Positions 32,530 to 43,790 of a DNA stretch of 64,000 nucleotides are shown here, piece after piece. Positions within the stretch are counted from its first letter, which is position 1. Each line of letters starts with the position of its first letter. Source of the stretch: Forficula auricularia (Eukaryota; Arthropoda; Insecta; Dermaptera; Forficulidae); the NCBI GenBank assembly GCA_024734495.1, contig JALMQS010000162.1:1674001-1738000 (forward strand). The letters are read 5' to 3'. The notes below the pieces were generated by a model, which saw only the letters and a program-made list of their open reading frames with translations, made no database searches and was not told the DNA's origin. The position numbers and the translations under genes were made by a program.

Positions 32530-33360
32530 CGTTGCAGTTTATTTTTTAATGAGAATGATGAGAGAAGGAGTTACACCAAAAAGGCGTATCCCCTAAAGGC
32601 TTGGGTTGGCCCCTCCCTCGTGAAAAGAAGAAGAAGAGAGAATTTTATGGGCTGGACAGGGGTCGAAGGTATCTGTGGATACGAGTCTTAAACAGCTGAA
32701 AGTTATAAGTCAAGGGGAAGACGGTGGCCGGGAGCGAGTTCCAGTCTCTGTAGGTCATAGGGATAAAAGATTTGACGAAAGCACTTGTTCGATTTTTATC
32801 CAATTTGACAGCAAAGGAGTGCTGTGCGTTCGAAAACCGCGTGTTTCTCGTAAAGAGGGCTTTAGGGGGGATAATTGATTTCAGTTCGACTGAACCGACA
32901 CCGTGATAGTATCTGTAGTACAGGGAAAGGGCAGAAACGGTTCTTCGATGAGTCAGGGAGTCGAGTGGGTCAGTTAGGGCCGGGTCTCCTATTAGTTTAA
33001 TTGCTCACTTCTGAATTGCATTTAGTGTGGCAAGAGAATGCTTGGAGGCCCCTCTCCACAAATGAGAGCCATATTCGAGGCAGGTACGAATTATAAGAAG
33101 TTGACTGGGAGTATAATAGAGTCTAGACCTAAATAGGAGACCAAGCTTGCGCCCTACAGCTTTAGCAGTGGTTGAGATATGGCCATTCCAAGAAAGATCA
33201 GACCCTAGTGTGACCCCTAGCATTGAAATTTAATCCCTGAATTCCAGTGAGTTTGAATCGAATGATATGTTTGGGAGGTTTCTATCGAAGCGCCTAGAAA
33301 TAAGCCAACACTGAGTTTTCACTGCATTGAAGTACAAGTCTTTGTTTACATTTGTTAATA
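32530..33360 (-). pseudogene. CR1/jockey-like LINE 3' fragment
   Basis: The minus strand encodes ISMLGVTLGSDLSWNGHIS, LGLLFRSRLYYTPSQLL and SHLWRGASKHSLATLNAIQK, closely related to the fragment at 6592-7840. It has stops and small deletions and lacks the RT catalytic part. Confidence 0.7.
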
Positions 33361-33651
33361 TACAAGTCACAAGTGTATAGTGTATGTATAATGCCAAGTC
33401 CCGTGTGGGTATTTTACCCACATGGAACTTTTCGTGTGGGTATAGCCACCCACACTATACCCATATTATCTGCTGCTCTTTTGTTCTAATTTAATAATCC
33501 ATATATCTCGCTAAGGAAAAAAATAAAGCAAAATAATCATTTTAAAAACCACAAAAGCTTTTAGATAATTAATACTCAAAAAAAGATTAGAGATTTTCGA
33601 AAACTTTTCAAAATCTTTTAAAAATGAAACCTTTTCTCTAACTATTTTAAT

Positions 33652-34336
33652 TAAGGGTGTTCCCTAATACTATATAGCTCAGAAGCAGTTCGCTCTTTCC
33701 CCTACTCTCACATGCGCAGAAAGACAAAAATATTTTCACTGCGTCGTTTCTCGGATCTGGCAACATTGAATTCTTACGAACGCTGAAAGATAAAGAATAA
33801 AAAAACACTTCATGAAACAGCTCAATGCGAAATTCAAGATGAGAACAGTATAGTTAGGTTGAGAGAATTAGCTAAAAATCTCAAATGCATCAGCTGCAGA
33901 AGTTTTTTAGATATGGAAAAATTGAGTGATTTTAGTGCGACGTTGCCAAGTCGCCATCTTTCACTTTCCAGGCCATGAGAGAAAAATGAAAACCATCAAA
34001 AGTACCTAACTTTTAACATTTTTCATACAAAACGAATACCGCTTGATACAATTATTTTAACAGAAAAATATTTGTTATATCTTCAGTTAATGATTCTCAG
34101 TTTTTCAAAATAATTTCAAGAAAATTACAATTGTTATTTAATGAAACAGTCGCTTTAACATCAATCGGGATAGGGTTCGCGTGTTAAATATGCAAATTTC
34201 AATGGTCAATATTTATAAATTTAGTGCCGCAAGGACTATTGAAAAAAATTTCTACGTATAAAGGACACTTATAAATATGTGTATTCAAAGTTTTAAAAGG
34301 ATTTCAAGAAAATCGATTTATTAGGGAACGTTCTTA
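33652..34336. mobile_element. TTAA-flanked MITE, copy 2
   Basis: Ends TTAAGGGTGTTCCCTAATA and the complement of TATTAGGGAACGTTCTTAA, with TTAA at 33652 and 34333. It is homologous along its length to 16368-17026, with a few indels. Confidence 0.75.
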
Positions 34337-34821
34337 ATAAAAAGATTTGATTTTCTAATTTCACCTTGGGTGGTCTAACCAGAGAGAATTTCCAATTTAT
34401 CAAGCTGATCATGCAAGCTTCAACAAGCAGGTAAAAGTAAATTATATTTGAATTAAGAGCGCAAAAGGCATATATCAAAAGCAACCAAGAGATTAATTAA
34501 TGAAGAAAATAAATATTTGCATATCAATTGAGATTTTCTGAAAACAATATTGTGTATATTATTGAAATATTTATTTTCGACATTTCGAACAACAGCTTGG
34601 TTATTCGTTTAAAACTGGAATGTACTATCTTGAATAATTGATGGGATTTTAATTCGATTTGTCAACGTGACATTCGTGTATAGCTAGCTTATTATCTTTT
34701 TTTATAACGTTGCTTTTGTTCAGTTATTAATTATATTTAGTTAACATTCTTAATAGGGTAAATTTAAATATTTTCAATGTATTTATTTTAGGAAAATAAT
34801 AAATAAAAGACTGAATATACG

Positions 34822-34899
34822 ATGGATTTTTTTAAAAGTGGATTGAAATCGGTTCTTGGAACGCCTCAAGAAGGATATACTCCATCAGGAGCTGAAACA
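34822..34899 (+). CDS. USO1: USO1 exon 1
   Basis: 26 codons, MDFFKSGLKSVLGTPQEGYT then PSGAET. This is the conserved N-terminus of p115, so the start is secure. Donor ACA/GTAAAT, phase 0. Confidence 0.93.
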
Positions 34900-35221
34900 G
34901 TAAATATTCCATTCAATTTAAACATATGTTATTTAATTTAGTTTATATAAACTAGAAAAATATTGGTTCTAGAACTGAAATTAATATAAATTGTTAAGCA
35001 GTTAATCAAGGAAATCAGTCATTATTATTATTGTTCAATAAACATTTGCTGTGATTTTCTGATTCTTTCATTTTTATAATCATAGCTGAAATTTTATATT
35101 ACAGACTGAGCCTTGGCAAATAGTTTTGATACAAAAGAAAAGGACAAGAAATGACAAATTTCATAATTGTGGTAAATTTTATTTTGTAGCTGTCAGATAT
35201 AATATATATTTTGTTTATTGG

Positions 35222-36010
35222 GGCTCCGAGGAGCGGGCCGCCTCTTACAAGATAAAAGATATATATACATAAATTTATTTCCCAGGTAACCACAATATTC
35301 TAAGGATATTCTAAGGACATTTAAATCTTCTTAGAATATTCTGAGGATATTGTGTGTTACCTGGGTTACAAACTTCACACTTTCAACTTGAGAACAAATA
35401 AATTCAGATTCAGAGCGGGTGGCTGAGAGAGCCAGGATTAATCATGACTCACATTTCACATTTCTTTTTTTTTTTTTATTTGTATTTACAATAAAATAAT
35501 TATACGCCACCCGCTCTATATGTTCTTCTGCTGAAAGTGTAAAAATTAAGGAGAGATCCCTCATCGCCCTATATGTCAAATCGTTTATTGTTTTTTGGGA
35601 TATACCCAGGGCGATGAGGGACTCCACCGCTTTATGCCACCACACTCCCTTCCACGAGAGTGTGATGGCCTCGACCCTGACCGAGCCTGCCCCGACGCCA
35701 AATCGCTCCGCAATATTATCCACCAGACTGGAGTTGCCCCTATATTTTTCTATTTTGTTTCGGTGGGCAACACCCAGTCCTGCAAGCGCGGAGACGATCT
35801 GGACGTCCAAAACCCACACCACCCCCGACGCATCCTTTGCCACGATGTCTGGCCTTTTATTGCCCGCCGAGCTGGAGTACAAGTAGTCCAACTTGACACG
35901 CATTCCCTTTTTGATCAGATCGTCCGCCAGACATCGTACCACAGCGTTATGCCTCTTAACCCCCCCTCCCCTTCCCATCCGCGGTCCTATCTCAACATTG
36001 GATGATGTGC
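35222..36010 (-). pseudogene. R2-like LINE, C-terminal endonuclease fragment and 3' UTR
   Basis: The minus-strand frame (about 36010 to 35442) carries RRTSSNVEIGPRM, then KRHNAVVRCLADDLI, NKRPDIVAKDASG and VWVLDVQIVSA. This is the restriction-like endonuclease signature (RPD...D) at the end of R2-clade proteins. RT is missing. Downstream sequence to about 35222 is its 3' UTR, interrupted by a short palindrome (35282-35366). It is a different subfamily from the intact element at 55087. Confidence 0.7.
35282..35366. repeat. Short palindromic MITE (CCCAGGTAAC ends)
   Basis: Inverted ends TCCCAGGTAAC and GTTACCTGGG with TATTCTAAGGA-type inner repeats, about 85 bp. The related 3' UTR copy at about 40330 lacks it, confirming an insertion. 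Confidence 0.65.
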
Positions 36011-36299
36011 GCCGTCGTCTCAGTAAGTAGGTATATATTATATACTTGTATATTTGGTACATCCAAATCATATCTATTTATTGAATAGAACACCCAAATG
36101 AAGCAAATTTGCTTTATATCTGGGATAGTCTCGATAATGGGATAATCAATATTTCTAAATACAAATATTGGAGAAATCGGAGCAGATCGCCGAAGAGGTA
36201 GAAAGAAAGCTAGGGTCCTCTTCCACTGAGACGTGAGGCGTGTATAGAACAACAGGAGAAATGCCTATAATAAAGAAGAAGGTGAAATCAATGAGGTTG

Positions 36300-37045
36300 T
36301 CCTACAGTTATGGAAATAAACATATCTAAATATATAGTGTGCTGCTATAGATTTGTGCTGTCACCCACGATTTTCAACTTATACATAGAAGAAGAAATAA
36401 AATTGATAAAGGAATCGAAATCTAAGGACAAAAGATCGCTATGCTAAGATTTGCCGATGACATTTGTCTTCTAGGAAGCAATAAAAAAGAATTAGAGGAC
36501 GCTTTGAAAGGAATCAACCAAATCCTACTAGAAGAAATGAAAATGAAAATAAACAAGACTAAAACCAAGGTTCTAGTTTGTAGAAAGAAAGAACAAACGA
36601 GATTGGAATGTATAAAAATTGACCAAGATAGAAGGAGTTAAGGAATTCCGCTATCTAGGAAGTAAAATTAGATGGGATGGGCGGAGCCAAAAAGAAATTA
36701 AATCACGAATTGCCCAAGCTAAAATGGGGTTTAATTCAAAACAAAAACTGCTATACTCTTCCTCAATCAGCTTAGAAAACAGGAAGATGCTATTGAAGAC
36801 ATATGTATGGAGCATAAGCATGCACGGGTGTGAAACCTTGACATTTGGAAAAGTGGAGAGAAAGAGATTAGAGGCTTTCGAAATGTGGTGCTACAGAAGA
36901 ATGATGAATATCAAATAGATGGATAGAATTACAAATGAAGAAGTACTTGGAAGAATAGGAGAAAGAAGAACTTTGTGGAAGAGTCTGAGGAAGAGAAAGG
37001 GTCAGATGATGGGGCACACACTGAGACATGGGGGATTGCTTAGGG
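36300..37045 (+). pseudogene. RTE-like LINE reverse transcriptase fragment
   Basis: Frames at 36441 and 36619 encode MLRFADDICLLGSNKKELED, EFRYLGSKIRWDG and SKQKLLYSSSISLENRKML, then LEAFEMWCYRRMM, the RT catalytic box and thumb of an RTE-like endonuclease-RT family. There is a frameshift near 36610. The fragment stops at about 37045, where sequence like the CAGGGGTGTCCAACC end of a hAT element begins. Confidence 0.75.
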
Positions 37046-37796
37046 CAGGGGTGTCCAACCTTGGGCCGCATTTGAAGAAATAAAATTGTCTCGGGCCGCA
37101 CATAAAATAGGGTAGTTTTTAAGCAAAAACAGTTAACAATGTATAATAATGATATCCGCTTTGACAAATATCTAGAATGACTGATGTCATATGTGGAAGT
37201 CATACTACATTTAAAAGTAAACAATAGACAAGAAAATAATAATAAACAAACGATCGTATTGTTTAATTATTATTATTAATAATAGACAGAATAAACAAGA
37301 TATTATAATCAACTAAAAGAAGGATTGTCTATATACTATGAATATATATCTTTGAAAACAAATGAAAAATGATGAAGTGTTTATATTGACAATATGCTTA
37401 AACTAATACGACATTTATGATCTACCAGTGGTGAGCGAAACTGTATGATGAATTAAAACTAATAAATAATAGTAATTTATAAAATTAGCAATCCTCGAAA
37501 TTTCAAGAATTAAATCTAAAGTCACTTAAATCCAAAACTTATCTGGAAGGATAAATTAAACAATTAAAACTACTTACAACTCTTATAAGTAATAATAGAG
37601 GGAATAGTTAAAATATGGATAATAATCATGCACAAGCACATGCATCATATGATCATGTTAATTCGATTATTCTGTATCCCTTTATTGACGAAAATGAAGA
37701 TTAAAAACTTCGTGTACTATGGATTTAAATTGGGAAACAAGCAAATAAATTGGGTATTTTTAAAGACTCTTTATATGTGTGTTATATGAATTAAAT

Positions 37797-37920
37797 ACAC
37801 CGGCCGCCCTGCGAGCTTCTCAATTCAAATACGATCAATTTATATATGCATTTATAATGATATTCATTTTTTCTTTTGTACTATTTCCCAAAGCCCAGCC
37901 TGTATAATCTAAGCTTTTTT
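37797..37920 (-). repeat. Penelope-like element fragment
   Basis: This matches, in reverse, the start of the PLE at 50214 (ATTATACAGGCTGGGCTTTG) and, at 37800, the CGCAGGGCGGCCGGTGT stretch also found near 51510. It is noncoding here. Confidence 0.55.
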
Positions 37921-38282
37921 TATTTATTTAATATTCTTGACATTTTTATCTTTATTCTCTTCATGATAATCCATAACTAATTATTGTGTTGAGATCCATA
38001 ATATAAATTGAAACATTGGTTGTTGGAAATTAGGAACAAAACAGTTTAATAGTTATAATATCGTCTCCTTTTAGAGTGTAAACCTGCTAACTCACAACAA
38101 GGAAATTGTATAGGGCAGAGAAAAAAACAAACAAAATTTAATATTGTTGTTATGGAAAGAAAATATTTTTCACATTTTTTTTCTACAACTTACAATCGTA
38201 ATTTTAAATAGCAGTTTTACTTGGACGATGCTGCATCACTTTCTTTCGAACGGCATTAATATGTCATATATGATAAAAAATG

Positions 38283-38680
38283 GAGTTAGCAGGTTTACAT
38301 TTTAAGGCGACCATATGTATATTCAGCATGGTTTCGCCTCTAATCGAGGCTTCTCCAGGCTCTAAACTGGACTATAATCATCGTAGTCAAACTAGAAACC
38401 AGCATTGCATTCATACCTTTAACCATCAACTCCCAAATCATTCCAATCGATTACAAACTGTAACATATTATATTCTAAATATGACAATATACAATAAAGA
38501 ATAAAAATTATGTACTTTATGTGATCGATTGGAATGATTTGGAAGTTGATGGTTGAACGTATGAATGCAAGGCTGGTATATAGTTTGACTACGATACTTA
38601 TAGTCGAGTTTAGTGCCTGAGGAAGCCTCAATCGGAGGCGAAACTTTGCTGAATAAACATTAAAAGTATTTAGAAAGTTT
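38283..38680. repeat. Inverted PLE-tail pair with hammerhead-like core
   Basis: Two arms, about 38330-38455 and 38520-38645, are inverted copies (for example ATCATTCCAATCGAT and its complement). They lie just before USO1 exon 2 in intron 1. It resembles the larger palindromic PLE at 17901. Confidence 0.65.
38617..38680 (+). ncRNA. Hammerhead-ribozyme-like motif
   Basis: CTGAGGA, a perfect 5-bp stem II (GCCTC/GAGGC), GAAA, then a possible stem III (CTTT/AAAG) followed by UA in the cleavage-site position. Core bases match the hammerhead consensus; stem I is not obvious. PLE hammerheads are established. Confidence 0.5.
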
Positions 38681-38770
38681 TTACTTTCTTTATTCCTAAT
38701 TTACAAGAACTATAATTTAAAATTCAATACTATTTTCATATAAGTATATATTTTTTTATTAATTTTTTAG

Positions 38771-38996
38771 GTTGAAAGACTTATAGATAGATTACAAAAT
38801 TCCACCCTATTAGCTGATAGAAGAGATGCATGTAGAGCATTAAATGCATTAAGTAAAAAATATCGCGTTGAAGTCGGAGCACACGGATTGCCAAGTTTAA
38901 AGGCTGTTCTTCTATCAGACAGAAATGATTCCGAATTAGTGGGTTATGCTCTAAATACATTAACGAAAATAGTGTCTCCTGAACTACATGAAGATG
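38771..38996 (+). CDS. USO1: USO1 exon 2
   Basis: 226 nt; VERLIDRLQNSTLLADRR, ACRALNALSKKYRVEVG and LPSLKAVLLSDRNDSE are first armadillo-like repeats of p115. Acceptor TTTTTTAG, donor GATG/GTAAAA, phase 1 out. Confidence 0.93.
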
Positions 38997-39067
38997 GTAA
39001 AAATAGCATTATTTATGTTTTCATGAACAACATTTTAAACATATGTATTTTATTTTATTTTTTTTAG

Positions 39068-39224
39068 AAACATCAGAAAATCCTACTAATATTGGTGAAC
39101 AATTCACAGAAATATTTATCAAGGAAGCAGATAGTGTTCCTTTGGTACTCAGTTTTTTAGAAGAATTTGATTTTAAAGTTTTATGGCCTACAGTTAAATT
39201 ATTACATGCCTTATTAACACATAA
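39068..39224 (+). CDS. USO1: USO1 exon 3
   Basis: 157 nt; ETSENPTNIGEQFTEIFIKE, then LPLVLSFLEE-like and WPTVKLLHALLTHK, a strongly conserved p115 segment. Donor ATAA/GTAAGT, phase 2. Confidence 0.92.
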
Positions 39225-39985
39225 GTAAGTATTTTAATTGATATGATATTTTTTCCGACAAGTGAAAAGTTTTTAATTTATAAGATCAAATTAATGATTG
39301 TGTCTTCTGCTTAAAATAAATATATTTATTTGAGACTTTTAGGTAGTCTTTTACGATCTCGGCGAAGGAAAGACCTACTACAGGGATAGCGACCCTGCTT
39401 ATGCGAGCTCTTATTCCTCTCGCATCCTATTAACGGGGCATTTATCTCCCTATAATATTATAATCCATTTATATTAGCTTCATCAGATCTACAACTTGAT
39501 TAGTGATTCTCCCATCGCCAACTTGAGCTCTGGAGAAATGAATCTAGAAAAAATTTAACAATAAAACCTGCGGAGAAAATAGAACCGGGTATGAAGTGAG
39601 ATGGGTTGACTGGATTTAGTTGAACAGACTCCTGACTCTTCATAATTGGGGAATTATTAATTACGAGCTTAGCAACTCTGAAGCATTATAAACAATGAAC
39701 CACCTATTGGAATACTCCAACTGTAGTGCAAACATTTAACCAGTGGAGAGCTTTTTCCGAGTTATGTGTCTGTAGAGCTTGCTGAGCACTCAGAGGGAAT
39801 CTAGACGCCTGCACGGACAAGAAACAATAAGTTATTTATGTCTATCATAAAAATCCCTAAATTCTCCATTCTGGTAGCGGCCCCTTTCAACATATATGCT
39901 ATATAGAAGGCTTGGGAAACCACCACATTACAAATCCCTAGAACATGCAACCTGTTAGTGTCTCTTTGGATAAAATCCTCTAGAG

Positions 39986-40962
39986 CAGTGTTTCTCAATC
40001 TGGGTTCCTCGGAACAAAGGGAGGTTTGGGGTTCCCCGCGCCTAGGGGTCAATAAAATAAAAAACAAAAATAGATGATAGTAGTATCACCCCTCAAAAAA
40101 TTTGTCATGTAAAGAAAAAAGTACTAAATTTAGAGTCTAAGTATTACCTTATAGTCAAATAAAACCATTGATACTTAAGAATGCGGTGAACATCACTATT
40201 ATTGTCTCGGTGATACCATTTTTGTTGCTCTAAAGTTCCTTAACTTTCTTATAATACAACGATTATTCTATTTTGTATATTAGGCCTCTGAGGAGCAGGC
40301 CGCCTCTTACAAAGATAAGATAGATAACGTATGTACATATTTACAAGAAACTTCACACTTTCAGCTTTAGAACAAATAACTAAAATTTAGAGAGGGTGAT
40401 CCTGATAAATCCTGACTCACATTTCACCTTTTTTTCAGTATTTACAATAAAATAAATTAGTAACAAAATGAAAACATCATTTACATTGTTTTATGATTAT
40501 TTTGTTATTAATGACGTTTGAAATAATATTGCTATTCAAATAGATGAGAATATTATTTATGAGTGAGTATACATTGAAGATGTAAACAAAAACCTGTCCG
40601 ATCCGAAAGGGGCATATGGTATCCCAATCACATTACCAAAAAAATTTAATAATAATATTATTAATCATTAAAATAAAAATGTTAGGTATTGTAATTTAAA
40701 ATGCACGTTTTTTGTACCCAATTTCACCAAAATCTAGCAAATTTTTAAAATGTGGTAACACCTTCATCGCCGACTGTATGTTATATATATATTTTTTTCT
40801 CTCTACCCCTTGGATATGTTATATTTGGAAGCTATAAAAGTAGCATGATGTTGATATTTTGACTAAAAATTAAATATATCATATTTTAGTGCTAGGGGGT
40901 TTCTCAGAAATAAATATAAGTACTTTAGGGTTCCTCCCTCTATAAAAGGTTGAGAAACACTG
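39986..40962. mobile_element. Non-autonomous hAT element
   Basis: Ends CAGTGTTTCTCAATCTGG and (other strand) CAGTGTTTCTCAACCT; perfect 8-bp duplication CTCTAGAG at 39978-39985 and 40963-40970. 977 bp without transposase. It contains at about 40268-40450 a segment homologous to the 3' UTR of the R2-like fragment at 35222. It is in USO1 intron 3. Confidence 0.88.
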
Positions 40963-42144
40963 CTCTAGAGCTAACCTAGCCTCCTTCGGTGCTGGCTATC
41001 CGAGGAGAGATGATCAAAAAATGAAAAAGATAATTTGGCGGAGAAATTGAAGAAAAGGCGAACTCAGATGAATGAGCACACATTGGGACTGAGGCGGGAA
41101 AAATATGCAAAGAGAAAGAGGTAAATTGGAATATTTTACCAAGATAATGAAGGATATGGTAGGTAGGTTTCCAAATGAAATAAATATTGTTTATAAGCAA
41201 GACTCAATTTAAATTTCGGTCAATCAATCAATATAAAATGAAGATGAGTTCGTCGCCCTAAATATAAATTGAGACTTGCTAATAAACAATATTTCTTTTA
41301 TTATTAGAAACATACCTAGTAATTTAATTTTAATCTTATTAATTGTTTCACCTCGAAACAATACCGTGAACAAAAAAGGATATGGGATGAGTGATTTTTA
41401 AAGAAGAGAAAATGGGATGGAGTCAAATGAAGGCGTTTAGCTACATCAAACCATTCTTAGGAATGACTACCCTCACTATTTGTGATTCGAGTCTATAATT
41501 TTGAAGGCTTAATCTTCAGTTTAATATAAATATTTCACAATGGATAATAACATTTACTTCTAAAGACAAGGGAACAAGACTGAAAACTATAGTCTTAAAT
41601 AAATAAACTATATATTACATATTTTTATTAACCAGAAAACGCAATATTTAATTATTCATTTATAAATATTTATTTTTAAATTTTATTAACGACATGATTG
41701 TAATTTTTATAAGTTAAATTAGAAAATAAATACAAATTTTTACAGACTCTGGGACCATCTAAATTCAAACCCGGAACCTGACATTTCTGGTTTGAAGGTT
41801 AAACTATCTGCCACAACCCTTATTACAAATTATTGTAATTTTTAATTTAAATCATTAAAAAAATTGAAATAATACTCAACGTAAAGATTACAGAAATAGT
41901 AGACTCAACGTCTACTATTACTGTAATCTTTATCAAGTAAGGCGCGAATATCTCCAGTGCTTATAGATAAATGTTTAAATTGAAAAGTTTTGTTTTTTCT
42001 ATAGTAGCAGAGTTGTCGCTTAAGGATCCTTAAGAAAAACTGTTTTAAAGTTGCACTTATGTCGTTAATTTACAAAATTTTATAAAATTATTCAATAATA
42101 TTAAATTTTTCTAATAAATAATAATATTTCTATATTTATTCTAG

Positions 42145-42241
42145 GTTGAAAGAAATTCAAGAGGTAATATTAGCTAGCCCGATGGCCGTTTCCAAATTAA
42201 TGGATCTTTTATCAGATTCTAGGGAGATTATAAGAAATGAT
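42145..42241 (+). CDS. USO1: USO1 exon 4
   Basis: 97 nt; LKEIQEVILASPMAVSKLMD then LLSDSREIIRND. Acceptor TTCTAG, donor GAT/GTAATT, phase 0. Confidence 0.92.
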
Positions 42242-42304
42242 GTAATTTCCTACAATTTATTCTATTTATTTTCATCTCTCTTTGACTAATTAATATTATT
42301 ACAG

Positions 42305-42521
42305 GCACTCCTACTTCTTATCCAACTCACCAAGGGTAATGCAAACTTACAAAAAATTGTTGCCTTCGAAAATGCATTCGATAGATTATTTGATGTCATC
42401 AATGATGAAGGAAATGTCGATGGTGGAATTGTTGTTGAGGATTGTTTGCTTCTAATGCTTAATTTATTACGTGGCAACTATTCGAATATCAACTTTTTTA
42501 AAGAAGGAAATTACTTTTTTT
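42305..42521 (+). CDS. USO1: USO1 exon 5
   Basis: 217 nt; ALLLLIQLTKGNANLQKIVA, FENAFDRLFDVI, VVEDCLLLMLNLLRGN and FFKEG. The chosen donor T/GTTTGT at 42522 gives phase 1 and adds a few residues (NYFF) not seen in relatives. The intron to exon 6 is only 61 nt. The family-expected break, right after the KEG codons, has no GT, so the exact end is uncertain by about 12 nt. Confidence 0.8.
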
Positions 42522-42582
42522 GTTTGTCTATATTCCCCACCAAATTAAAGTATACTTATATTTTTTTTATTTCTACCAACAG

Positions 42583-42686
42583 GTTATTATATACGTCATT
42601 TACACCCTATGTTTCAATTAGCTCTAGAGAATCAAGAAAATAATTGGCCCAGTCAAAAAATTACTAACTATCACTGTATGCTTGAG
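42583..42686 (+). CDS. USO1: USO1 exon 6
   Basis: 104 nt; YYIRHLHPMFQLALENQENN then WPSQKITNYHCMLE. Acceptor CCAACAG, donor GAG/GTGAGT, phase 0. Confidence 0.9.
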
Positions 42687-42839
42687 GTGAGTCTAATAAA
42701 ATATTGGAGGAGAAAAGCTGAAAAATTTTAAAGTCTCGGTATGTTCTCTGCAAATATTGCAGATAATGTGGGTGAAAGGTTGAGCTGCCGAAGGCACATA
42801 AGGTGTTGTGCCCCTTAGTAATAAATTTAAATATAAATT

Positions 42840-43640
42840 ACTAATTGGATGGATAGAATTACAAACGAGCAAGTTATTGAAAAAATTAAAGAAAAGAAAG
42901 CACTTGGGTAGGATCTGAAGAAGAGAAGAGTTAAATTGATAAGCCACACCTTGATACACGGAGAAATGCTAAGGGATATTTTAGAGAAGTGCTTCTTAAA
43001 CTTTTTGAAGTCGCGGTCCCCTTGGATCCCAAGTCAATATCTCACGGCCCCCCTATTTTTTTAAATTTAGATTGCTTAAAAAACTATTTATAATTTTGAA
43101 TTTCGTATATGCATACAGTTACTAGTCAGTGCATGCATTTACTAAGGTTAACAGTAAAAACGTGAAGAAAAATAAACACGGTTATTATATTTTGATACAT
43201 ATGTGCGCAAATCAAAAAATATAATCTCATTTTTTTTTATTTTTAACATTTACAATATTTTAGATTCTATGACAAGCAGTCGCAAATATATTATTATTTC
43301 AACATTTCAATACATTATCGAAATTTTATAATTATAATCCAAGTATTTAAACTTATTTAACAATAATAATTTATTTGTTACATTTGCGACTCTTCGCGGC
43401 CCCCTGCGGGTAATCCATGGCACTCCAGGGGGCCACGGCCCACTACTTTCAGAAGCATTGTTTTAGAGGACGAAATGGGAAAGAAAAAGGGAAACGGAAA
43501 AGACCTAGATTGAAGTATTTTCTCCTGATAATGAAAGATATGGGAAGTAGGACTTTTAGAAAGGTGAAAGAGTTGGCATGGGTTAGAATTAAATGAAGGC
43601 GAGTGGTTGCTTCAAACTAAACTTAAGATTATATACTCTA
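42840..43640 (+). mobile_element. RTE-like LINE 3' end, split by a hAT MITE
   Basis: The remnant matches the C-terminal coding part of the RTE-like family (MDRITNEQVIEKI; later KVKELAWVRIK, RRVVAS) and ends in GATGATGATT at about 43642. The hAT MITE at 42987-43460 interrupts it cleanly. It lies in USO1 intron 6. Confidence 0.7.
42987..43460. mobile_element. 474-bp hAT-like MITE
   Basis: Perfect 8-bp duplication TTTTAGAG (42979-42986, 43461-43468). The ends AGTGCTTCTTAAAC and (complement) CAATGCTTCTGAAAG are diverged hAT termini. Confidence 0.8.
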
Positions 43641-43790
43641 TGATGATGATTCAAAATATATTTCTTGAAAGTCCTGTTTGCTTATACCTTTCTCAGGGCG
43701 ACGCGTGAAAATCTCCAAAAACATATTTTCTGCGCTTTTGAATTAATTGTTCTCAAGTTTGAAAGGCAAAATCTAATCTATCCTCATCAT

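Larger units (their letters stand above)
29730..34821. other. Intergenic region between the NKAP and USO1 starts
   Basis: Just beyond NKAP exon 1 lie short inverted words (ATCTTTTATCTATG and complement, about 29840-29950) and then a GC-richer patch (ACGGCCGCC, about 29990; ACGCGCGC, about 30030) that could mark a promoter. A 100-codon frame at 30159-30461 has no recognised domain and is not called. 31000-31720 is a dispersed-repeat-like sequence with a TA run and GATGGATGG words, family unknown. A LINE fragment (32530) and a TTAA MITE (33652) follow. The short palindrome around 33395-33460 is unexplained. Confidence 0.5.

Noticed and set aside
37046..37120. Complete hAT element starting CAGGGGTGTCCAACC
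   Set aside because: The left end is convincing, but I could not find the matching right terminus or an 8-bp duplication.
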